Origin: Sandaracinaceae bacterium
GTDB lineage: Bacteria > Myxococcota_A > Polyangia > Polyangiales > Sandaracinaceae
Reading direction: 5' to 3'
Assembly (NCBI GenBank): GCA_025056955.1
Contig: JANWYL010000071.1
Coordinates: forward strand, 1 to 12,675
Length of the DNA stretch: 12,675 nt
In this document: positions 6,813 to 12,675 of the stretch, one piece after another
How the letters are laid out: each line of letters opens with the position of its first letter
How positions within the stretch are numbered: the stretch's first letter is position 1
Program-made: the position numbers and the translations under genes
Notes under the pieces: model-generated
What the model saw: the letters and a program-made list of their open reading frames with translations, nothing else
What the model was told of the DNA's origin: nothing
Databases searched by the model: none

Positions 6813-7646
6813 GTGCTGAGGCTTAGCGGAATGTGCTCGGCCTTTTTGGTTTCTGGCTGTTTTCTTTGGACGAGCGCCGAGCAAGGAGCGAGCCTTGAGC
6901 GCCGAATTGGGCAATGCGAGGAGCGTCTTAATGCCCTTGAAAGCACGGCAGCTGGTTTTACTGCACGCATGGAAAGCGCTGCATCAAAAGTGAAGGAGCT
7001 CGAGTCTGTGCTTGAGCAAGCGACGCAGCTTCTTACGAGAAACAGCGCAGACACGGGCGCCCGTGTCGATGAACTCGAGGCACGCCTGCAGATGCAGGCA
7101 GGGCTCCTTGATGAGCTGCGTTTTGAGCTTTCTCGCTTGAGCGAGCGGGTGCAGGCCCAAGAGCGCGATTACGAAAAACGCATGAAGCAGTTTGCGCGCC
7201 GCGCCGGAGTGGATTTACCGGTCGAAGATTCGGAGATCCCAGCCCAACCAGATGAGCACTTTCGAGCTGCTTTATCTGCCTACGAATTGCGGGACTTTTC
7301 CTTGGCTCGGGCCCTCTTTCGCGCTTTTATCACCCGCTATCCAAATGATGCCCGGGTTGACGATGCCATCTACCTCATCGGTCGGAGCTATCTTAGCGAA
7401 GACCGGCCAGCCACAGCCCTCAACGAATTTCGCCGCATCTTAAACGAGCACAGAAACGGTGACCAAGTTCCCCAGACCCTCCTTGCCATGGGGGAGGCTT
7501 TTTTGCGACTCAAAGAATGCCGCTCTGCCCGTGAAGCGTACGAAGGCTTGATTCAGGCCTACCAACGCACCCCCCAAGCTGGGGAAGCACGCACCCGCCT
7601 CCGCGAGATCGAGCGCTTGCCCCAAGAGTATTGCCGTGAGCGCTAG
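6813..7646 (+). CDS. cpoB: Cell division coordinator CpoB (YbgF), coiled-coil plus TPR
   Basis: CpoB/YbgF proteins act in the periplasm with Tol-Pal, coordinating outer-membrane constriction with septal peptidoglycan synthesis in E. coli. The 277 residues start with a hydrophobic export segment (MLRLSGMCSAFLVSG) and C16 in VSGC, a good lipobox, so this one is probably a lipoprotein. Residues 27-128 are a coiled coil rich in Leu, Glu, Arg and Ala. Residues 149-266 carry the typical YbgF TPRs, including RDFSLARALFRAFITRYPN, AIYLIGRSYLSEDRPATAL and EAYEGLIQAY. GTG 6813 gives the fuller signal peptide with a positive charge. ATG 6831 has GAGG at 6818-6821 with 9-base spacing and is the main alternative. 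The gene follows pal after a 76-base gap and is probably co-transcribed with it. It overlaps the stop of the Gly-rich lipoprotein gene by 3 bases. Confidence 0.88.
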   Translation: MLRLSGMCSAFLVSGCFLWTSAEQGASLERRIGQCEERLNALESTAAGFTARMESAASKVKELESVLEQATQLLTRNSADTGARVDELEARLQMQAGLLDELRFELSRLSERVQAQERDYEKRMKQFARRAGVDLPVEDSEIPAQPDEHFRAALSAYELRDFSLARALFRAFITRYPNDARVDDAIYLIGRSYLSEDRPATALNEFRRILNEHRNGDQVPQTLLAMGEAFLRLKECRSAREAYEGLIQAYQRTPQAGEARTRLREIERLPQEYCRER

Positions 7647-7659
7647 GGGACATAGCGTT
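7639..7659 (+). terminator. Weak hairpin across the convergent stop codons
   Basis: AGCGCTA (7639-7645) can pair with TAGCGTT (7653-7659) with one G-T pair and a 7-base loop. A short T-rich stretch, TGATTT, follows on the plus strand. The hairpin spans the overlapping stop codons of cpoB and the Gly-rich lipoprotein gene. The stem is short and the T run is interrupted, so termination is uncertain. Confidence 0.25.
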
Positions 7660-9450
7660 TGATTTCGCTCGCTTCTCCTTGAAGCGCTTCTCCTCTCCCT
7701 ACTCCTCCCATTCCATGCATGAGGCGCACGGCCCCCTCCATTTCAAAAGATGCTCCCATCGGAAGCACAAGCGCATGGCTCGGCCCTCCTGCACCACCTC
7801 CTCCTGCTCCTCCTGCCCCACCACTTCCCCCTTGGCCGCCAGGCCCAGAGTAAAACCACATTCCCCCTGTCAGCATGCATGCGCAACCAGGCATTGTGCT
7901 ACATGATTGACATCTTGTATCGCAATAGCGACCTCCTGCTTGTCCCCTTCCTCCTCGGCCTCCTGCTCCTCCCCTGCCTCCTTCGCCACCCTTTCCGCCG
8001 TCTCTTGCTGTGATTTGACTCCTTATGAGGCTCACACGAGCAGATCGATTGGTCAAAAGCACCCCAACGGAAGCGCCTCCCCCCCCTCCGCCTCCTCCTC
8101 CAAAACCACCCTCGCCCCCGCATCCACAGGTACCGATGACTGAAACTCTTTCATTCATAGGAAAACAGCCCGACATGCCATCTCCAGCGCAACTGGTTGC
8201 ACACTGTATCTGATGAGGGGAAGGCGCTACCCCATTTTCACCCGGCTCTCCCTTCCCCCCATTTTGCCCTTTGCCTGGGACAAATCCCATTGCACTCCAA
8301 GCAGGCATTCCTGCGCTTCCGGTTGCTCCCGCCATTCCATTCGCCTCCCCATCGAGCAGGATGGGCTCATGCTCCCGCAGTTGCTCCCCCCATCGCTGCC
8401 ACCTGTACCTTCACCTCCATTTCCCCCATCTCCTCCCTTGCCCGCTTCGATGATGGTTTTGATGATTTCAACGGAACCAGATGCACTCCATATCCCAATC
8501 GATGATTCCCCGTTTTCACCCCTTGCACCATCCCGGCCATCGCGCGCGCGGATCACCATGTTTTCGATTTGCAAGTTCCCTCGAAACATGCTGGCATCGA
8601 TTGCAATTGCGCTTGGTGAGTTGAGTTCGGCACGGCCCTCTCCCCGGCACCACCCTGTTGTGCTTCTCACAAAGCCACCAAGGAGGTGCACATTGGAGTG
8701 TCCTGAAGAGATGGTCAAGGACTCCACGTATTCCCCATTTTCGATAGCAATCACACAGTTTTGGCAAGAATTGATTGCAGCCTGAATGCTCCCTAGAGGA
8801 CTGTGGGGGCTTCCGTCTCCTTCGTGAGGCGCATTTGCACTCACAAAGATGGCCTCTCGTGGAGGGCGATCAGATGGTGGGCAAATTGCACCATCTTCGA
8901 ATTGAGAGTCAGCTGGAGCATCGGTTGAAGCATCTCGTTGTGTTTCCACCCCGCCATCGATGCGCCCGTTGAATGGCGGAAGGGTGTTGGGATCGACGAA
9001 CACATCGCTGCACCTGCCTTGACGACATGTTTGATTTTGACCACACCCTTGAGTGCAACTTCCGTCGATCCAGAGAACCACTGTGCGCACCTCACCCTGA
9101 ATAAAACGTGACCGCACCTTTCCGCTTCCGATGGTTGCTCCTTGGTGGATCGCGTTTGCTTCAACCTCAAACCACCGTTCACCTGGCTGTTTGGGAACCA
9201 GGGTGATCAGCAAGGGGAAAAGTTGAGGATTTTCGACGTTTTGGTCGAATGGTGGGGTGATTCCACTCGAGAGTGCTTCTTGTGTGGGTGCGCCAAGAAT
9301 ACGAACTCTGAGTTGGGAAATCCCCCGTTCAAGCACCTCAGGGGTGGGCATGAGCTGAACCACGACTGCCGTCGGAGAGCGTGGGGAAGCACACGAAAGA
9401 ATCCCGGAAAAAGACATCAAAAATGACACGCAAAGCACTCGGTGAAGCAT
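7643..9450 (-). pseudogene. Gly-rich beta-helix lipoprotein gene interrupted by a -1 frameshift
   Basis: Two overlapping frames encode one protein of about 602 residues. The first frame (9450 to stop at 8227) has a signal peptide and likely lipid Cys20 (ILSC), a Cys cluster at C132-C147 (CTQGCGQNQTC...C), and a right-handed beta-helix-like region from about 218 (SIQAAINSCQNCVIAIENG). From 280 it has beta-rung plus Gly-loop repeats. In this frame the Gly pattern ends after about residue 368, followed by unrelated residues. The second frame (from about 8410 to stop at 7643) continues the same repeat (ASVGVLLTNRSARVSLIRS then a GGKGGEGGRGG loop) to the end. So the break lies between 8413 and 8335, probably at G6 (8386-8391) or G4 (8347-8350); one extra G restores the frame. 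It may be a sequencing error, real mutation, phase variation or programmed -1 shift. The start at 9450 has GAGAGG 9 bases upstream (9460-9465). Probably surface-exposed; function unknown. Downstream partner of the TPR gene (operon, 23-base gap). Confidence 0.85.
8079..8086 (-). repeat. G8 homopolymer inside the Gly-rich coding region
   Basis: Eight C on the plus strand (eight G in the coding direction) lie within the glycine codons of the second frame of the lipoprotein gene. Along with the G6 tract at 8386-8391, it is a candidate slippage site for frame switching. Third-position choice GGG here makes the run; neighbouring Gly codons use GGA or GGC. Confidence 0.5.
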
Positions 9451-9459
9451 GGTTAATGA

Positions 9460-9465
9460 CCTCTC
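9460..9465 (-). promoter_or_regulatory. Shine-Dalgarno of the Gly-rich lipoprotein gene
   Basis: GAGAGG on the minus strand, 9 bases before the ATG at 9450. It supports that start over upstream in-frame ATGs at 9477 and 9483, which would overlap the end of the preceding gene. Confidence 0.55.
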
Positions 9466-9473
9466 GAAGCATT

Positions 9474-10163
9474 TCATCGCCACTTAAGTGCAGCGACAAT
9501 ACCGCCATCTCCTACGTCACCTTTAGGGGGAGGTGAGGCGCCTGGATCAAAGATGAGTGCGCCCATCACCAAAGCGCCTCCGACGAGCAATGTCACACCC
9601 GCGATCCCAAAAATCCAGTGCAGAGCGCTTTCGTCTGTTCGGTTGGATTGAACTGATGGTTGAGAGAGGACTGATGGCTGTGGGAGAGCAGAAGAAGTGG
9701 GATTCGTGTGGCTTGGTGATGACTCAGGGATTAGGGCTTTGTTAGGAGGTGAATCCCCTTCAATCCTGCGCCGAAGATAGGGGATGCGTTTTTCAACTTC
9801 CGCCCGGTTCGGTGCGTCTTGTGGAGAGACCTCGAGATAGGCTTCAAAGGCTTGGAGGGCGCGTTCGTCGAAGCGCAGCCGATCAGCTGCTTGGCCGATA
9901 TTATAGAGGAGTGCAGGTCGGGGGCTCAAGCGATAGGCTTCTTCAAAAAGCCGGAGGGCCTCCTCGTAGTTTCCAGCCTCGTAGGCTGAACGCCCCTCGA
10001 GAAAACGCCTGCGTGCTTCTTCGTCTTGGGCTCCTCGAGGGATCTCGGTGTTTCGCTCGCCTTGACGAGGCGGTATAGCACCTTGGGCGCAAAGCCTGGA
10101 TTCAAAAGCCCCCACAAGCAAGCACCCAACTCCAATCACCCATGCGTTCCTTTCCAACCTCAT
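9474..10163 (-). CDS. Secreted TPR protein with C-terminal transmembrane anchor
   Basis: A 229-residue protein with a Sec-type signal peptide (MRLERNAWVIGVGCLLVGAF, cleavage probably after about residue 26 near LCAQ). One to two TPRs follow at residues 48-112 (FLEGRSAYEAGNYEEALRLF, AYRLSPRPALLYNIGQAADR, ERALQAFEAYLEVSP). Then comes a Pro/Ser-rich linker (137-176) and a hydrophobic C-terminal segment at 183-205 (WIFGIAGVTLLVGGALVM). This layout, with the RPALLYNIGQ and AFEAYL signatures, is common in myxobacterial genomes, usually as uncharacterised proteins. The periplasmic TPR is likely a scaffold for protein partners. The ATG at 10163 has a strong Shine-Dalgarno (10168-10176). The gene is followed after 23 bases by the Gly-rich lipoprotein, so the two are likely an operon from the promoter at 10225-10253. 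No enzyme motif is seen. Confidence 0.88.
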   Translation of the reverse strand: MRLERNAWVIGVGCLLVGAFESRLCAQGAIPPRQGERNTEIPRGAQDEEARRRFLEGRSAYEAGNYEEALRLFEEAYRLSPRPALLYNIGQAADRLRFDERALQAFEAYLEVSPQDAPNRAEVEKRIPYLRRRIEGDSPPNKALIPESSPSHTNPTSSALPQPSVLSQPSVQSNRTDESALHWIFGIAGVTLLVGGALVMGALIFDPGASPPPKGDVGDGGIVAALKWR

Positions 10164-10167
10164 TGAA

Positions 10168-10176
10168 CTCCTTCCT
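10168..10176 (-). promoter_or_regulatory. Strong Shine-Dalgarno of the secreted TPR gene
   Basis: AGGAAGGAG on the minus strand, 4 bases before the ATG at 10163. It decides that start over an upstream in-frame codon at 10253. Confidence 0.7.
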
Positions 10177-10224
10177 GGATTTATTGAATTGAACTGCCCG
10201 CTCCTATCTTTTGCCTTGAGAGCC

Positions 10225-10253
10225 AGTGTGATGATTACCTTTTGTACTGTCAA
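10225..10253 (-). promoter_or_regulatory. Possible promoter of the TPR/Gly-rich lipoprotein pair
   Basis: On the minus strand a perfect TTGACA (10253-10248) is followed after 17 bases by CACACT (10230-10225), a poor -10. It lies in the 183-base gap between hemE and the TPR gene, about 60 bases before the start, and suggests the pair is transcribed separately from hemE. The rest of the gap (10164-10346) holds no gene I can support. Confidence 0.4.
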
Positions 10254-10346
10254 GTGGCTGCTGCCAATACCTGGAACTGGGTGCAGGTGAGGATGAAACA
10301 GAAAGTGATCCGGTTGTCACCAGTTGGTGTTTTGGTGTACCATCGA

Positions 10347-11396
10347 CTAAGAACTGTTGCGAATCCGGTTGCTTTCTTCATGCACCAAATCGACGAGCAT
10401 TCGCACCCTTTGGGGATCGCTGGAAGGAAGAATGCCATGGCCAAGGTTGAAGATGTGGCCTGGACGCTTGCCAACGGCTTCGAGAAGCGAAATGGTGCGT
10501 TCTTTAAGGAGCGCTTCATCACCAAGGAGAAGGGCAGGGTCCAAATTGCCTTGCACTGCAATCGGGCCTTCTGATTCAAGCTCCTGCCACACCCTTGGGA
10601 GGGAGGCGCGGTGATCGATGCCAATCACGTGGCCTCCCGCTCGGCGCATGAGGGGGAGGAGGCTTGGATTGCCTGTGGCAAAGTGAATCACTGGAACCTG
10701 GTTCCCAATCGCTTCAAAAATCGGGTGAAGGTATGGTTGAACGAATTCGGTGTAGTCCTCTGGCGAGAGCGCACCGACCCAGCTGTCAAAAAGCTGAATG
10801 CAATCAACGCCTGCATCGATTTGGGCGAGGAGGTAGCGTTTGACTGCCTCAGCCAGTCGCGTCATGAGCTCTCGCCAAGCGCCCCGGTCGGAATACATGA
10901 AAGCCTTGGTGCGCGCATGGTCCCGGGAGCTTCCACCTTCGATGAGATAGGAGGCGAGGGTAAAGGGAGCACCTGAAAAACCGATGAGGGGAATACGGTC
11001 ACCAAGGGCTTCTTTGGTCAGTTGAATCGCTTCCATCACATAGTGCAATGAAGAGTTGGGATCAATCTCGGTTGGGATCCTTTCAACATCTCGGATGTCT
11101 CGGAGAGGGGTGCGGATGCAGGGCCCCTCACCTTTGGTGAACTCAAATCCAATTCCCAGGGCCTCAAGGATCACCAAAATGTCGGAAAAAAGGATTGCTG
11201 CATCTACTCCAAGGCTTTCTGCAGCGCTCACAGCGATTTGCGCAGCGATTGATGGTGTTTTGCAAAGCTCCATAAAAGAAAACCGAGAGCGCAGGGCGCG
11301 ATACTCAGGTTGATAGCGCCCGGCTTGGCGCATGAACCAAACGGGGGTGTACGGTGTCGCTTTCCCCCAACATGCATCCAGAAAAGGGTGGGCCAT
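10347..11396 (-). CDS. hemE: Uroporphyrinogen decarboxylase
   Basis: Cytoplasmic enzyme of heme biosynthesis that removes four carboxyl groups from uroporphyrinogen III to give coproporphyrinogen III. The 349 residues match the family length. Both family signatures are present: PVWFMRQAGRYQPEYR (18-33) and IGFSGAPFTLASYLIEGG (138-155). The catalytic and substrate residues known from the human enzyme are at R23, R27, D72 (LFSDIL), Y150, S205 (LFDSWVG) and H320 (FNLGHGILP). The ATG at 11396 begins MAHPFLDACW, as in relatives. It has no visible Shine-Dalgarno, but it lies 18 bases after the stop of the outer-membrane protein gene, so translation may be coupled to that gene; a TTG at 11414 directly after that stop is an alternative. 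No other heme gene is in the window. Confidence 0.97.
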   Translation of the reverse strand: MAHPFLDACWGKATPYTPVWFMRQAGRYQPEYRALRSRFSFMELCKTPSIAAQIAVSAAESLGVDAAILFSDILVILEALGIGFEFTKGEGPCIRTPLRDIRDVERIPTEIDPNSSLHYVMEAIQLTKEALGDRIPLIGFSGAPFTLASYLIEGGSSRDHARTKAFMYSDRGAWRELMTRLAEAVKRYLLAQIDAGVDCIQLFDSWVGALSPEDYTEFVQPYLHPIFEAIGNQVPVIHFATGNPSLLPLMRRAGGHVIGIDHRASLPRVWQELESEGPIAVQGNLDPALLLGDEALLKERTISLLEAVGKRPGHIFNLGHGILPSSDPQRVRMLVDLVHEESNRIRNSS

Positions 11397-11414
11397 GGTG
11401 AACAAGGGTGGCAA

Positions 11415-12675
11415 CTAGAACAAAAAGGCAATTCGGCTCTGAAGAGTCCAAAGGAGCGGTTGGGTGAGGCGCCCCCACCTTTGGTCGCGTTGGCTGTCAA
11501 TCGCGCCGAGCGCATCACCCACACCCATCACCCCAAACTCGTTACTCCAGCGCATTTCATCCTTTGGCCCCCAACTCACCTTGAGTGCAAGGTCGAGCTC
11601 CCATCCAAGCAAACACTCGGGGCTGATGCTCGAAGAACACTTGCCAGTTGAACCACCTGCTTGGATGTTGAGTGGTTCATTCAGTTGATCAGCGAAAGCG
11701 AGCAAAAACTGGCCGATGAGTTCAAGCCCACCCATTGGACCAAGAGGGCGAAAACGCAGTTGGGGCAGAATGTAGATCGAGTTCCACACCCCTCCCTGCG
11801 ACCACACCGATGGTGAGTAAATCTCGTATGCCATTGCTGTTCGGACATTCAGCACAACCGGGTAAAGGAGGAGACCAACGAGGTAGTTTGGGTTGTTTGG
11901 GCGTTGAGTAAACACCTTTTGCCCAAGGAGCGATAGACCTGCTTGACCTGTTGAAAATCCGCTTTCAACCAAAGCTGTCCATATGGGGTCTTCAAGCCCC
12001 AGCCGCGCGGCGCCGCCCCAGATATTGGCGCCTATCCGCGTTGCAGTCCGGCCGAATGGCACCGTGCAGCTTTGGGCTGTTGGGTCATCACAATAATCCC
12101 CCGTGAGGGGGACACCATTGCTTGTACCTTGGATGGTGTACAGTTCACCCTCGCTGTAGATGAGGGGCATGCGGCGCCCGAAAGCCGACCAACGGAGCCT
12201 GTAGAAGGCATCACCGATCCAGATGTCTGAGGACGTATGGGCTTGCCCGCGATAGACAAGGACAAGGGCAGCGATGAGCTCATCCCGTGCGCTCACGCGT
12301 GAGTTGAATTCCGGATCCACCCATGCAAAAATCAGGCTTGATTGAAACACATCGTCTTGCCCCTGGGTGCCCGATGGCCTCACCCCTGGGTACTCGCTTC
12401 CAGCAAGGAAAGCAAAGGGGATGTTGGAGCGAGGCGGAACGGTGCTCGTAGATGGGTTGTTGTAGCCACGGCTGTCTTCGACAAGCCAGTCGTAAGCAAG
12501 GCCCAAGACGAAGGGTGTGGTTGGAAGGCCATCAGGGCCTTTGTATTCGGCGATGTGCGTTCCTGCCAGGGTGTTGATGATGTTGAGGGGGCGGGTAAAG
12601 AAAGCGATTCGATCGAAGGTGGTGCCGGCCAAGGCATCACCAAAATCGTTGCGGAAGGAGTTGTCGGGCGTGGCA
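11415..12675 (-). CDS. Outer-membrane beta-barrel-like protein, partial (N-terminus outside window)
   Basis: The frame is open from the right edge to a TAG at 11415, giving 419 visible residues; the true start and any signal peptide lie outside. I do not recognise a named family. The chain has many short amphipathic beta-strand-like stretches with aromatic residues (FVLGLAYDWLVED, AALVLVYRG, IGANIWGGAARLGL, YLVGLLLYPVVLNVRTAMAYEIY, IYILPQLRFRPLG, LELIGQFLLAFADQL). It ends in RIAFLF, a C-terminal Phe as recognised by the BAM machinery for outer-membrane proteins. Two Cys pairs lie in likely loops (DYCDDPTAQSC and GKCSSSISPEC). A barrel or porin-like role is inference. The gene is in the same direction as hemE with an 18-base gap to its ATG, so they may be co-transcribed. 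Confidence 0.75.
   Translation of the reverse strand, partial: ATPDNSFRNDFGDALAGTTFDRIAFFTRPLNIINTLAGTHIAEYKGPDGLPTTPFVLGLAYDWLVEDSRGYNNPSTSTVPPRSNIPFAFLAGSEYPGVRPSGTQGQDDVFQSSLIFAWVDPEFNSRVSARDELIAALVLVYRGQAHTSSDIWIGDAFYRLRWSAFGRRMPLIYSEGELYTIQGTSNGVPLTGDYCDDPTAQSCTVPFGRTATRIGANIWGGAARLGLEDPIWTALVESGFSTGQAGLSLLGQKVFTQRPNNPNYLVGLLLYPVVLNVRTAMAYEIYSPSVWSQGGVWNSIYILPQLRFRPLGPMGGLELIGQFLLAFADQLNEPLNIQAGGSTGKCSSSISPECLLGWELDLALKVSWGPKDEMRWSNEFGVMGVGDALGAIDSQRDQRWGRLTQPLLWTLQSRIAFLF

Noticed and set aside
8025..8213. Plus-strand frame encoding a poly-proline stretch
   Set aside because: It mirrors the glycine codons of the minus-strand lipoprotein gene; proline codons are the complement of glycine codons.
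10318..10329. Palindrome CACCAGTTGGTG as a terminator after hemE
   Set aside because: The loop would be too short for a full stem and there is no T run on the minus strand where hemE needs it.
1..12675. tRNA, rRNA, CRISPR arrays, insertion sequences, toxin-antitoxin or defence genes
   Set aside because: Looked for on both strands; no cloverleaf, repeat-spacer pattern, transposase motif or flanking target duplication was seen.

Overview
The window looks like chromosomal DNA of a myxobacterium-like proteobacterium (Myxococcota, formerly Deltaproteobacteria). The pointers are a secreted TPR protein with a C-terminal membrane anchor, lipoproteins with C-x5-C-x5-C-x4-C cysteine repeats, a Gly-rich beta-helix lipoprotein, and a Pal with a Cys-rich insert. 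No 16S rRNA or other lineage marker is present, so this placement is inference. No tRNA, rRNA, CRISPR array, insertion sequence or phage gene was found. No gap between genes exceeds 190 bases.

Left part (1-4744). A TPR protein runs off the left edge on the minus strand. It lies just downstream of a transsulfuration enzyme of the cystathionine gamma-synthase/lyase family. Divergent from that enzyme is a small Cys-rich lipoprotein. Convergent with the lipoprotein is an extended SDR (epimerase-like) protein that lacks the YxxxK catalytic pair. Divergent from the SDR is a polytopic membrane protein of unknown function, which meets the next gene tail to tail.

Middle part (4741-7646). A class I aspartate-type aminotransferase lies on the minus strand. 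Divergent from it is a pal-cpoB pair: the peptidoglycan-associated lipoprotein of the Tol-Pal envelope system and the coiled-coil/TPR protein CpoB (YbgF). No tolQRAB genes are adjacent.

Right part (7643-12675), all on the minus strand. From upstream to downstream it carries an outer-membrane beta-barrel-like protein (N-terminus outside the window), hemE, a secreted TPR protein with a C-terminal anchor, and a large Gly-rich beta-helix lipoprotein. The lipoprotein reading frame is broken by a -1 shift near two G tracts. Both halves carry the same beta-rung plus glycine-loop repeat, so they are one gene.

Two housekeeping enzymes (hemE, aminotransferase) and a transsulfuration enzyme are thus interspersed with many envelope or secreted proteins. 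The most interesting parts are the TPR/Gly-rich lipoprotein pair with its frameshift, the Cys-repeat Pal, and the uncharacterised membrane-protein/degenerate-SDR neighbourhood. I see no clearly defined new defence or mobile system.
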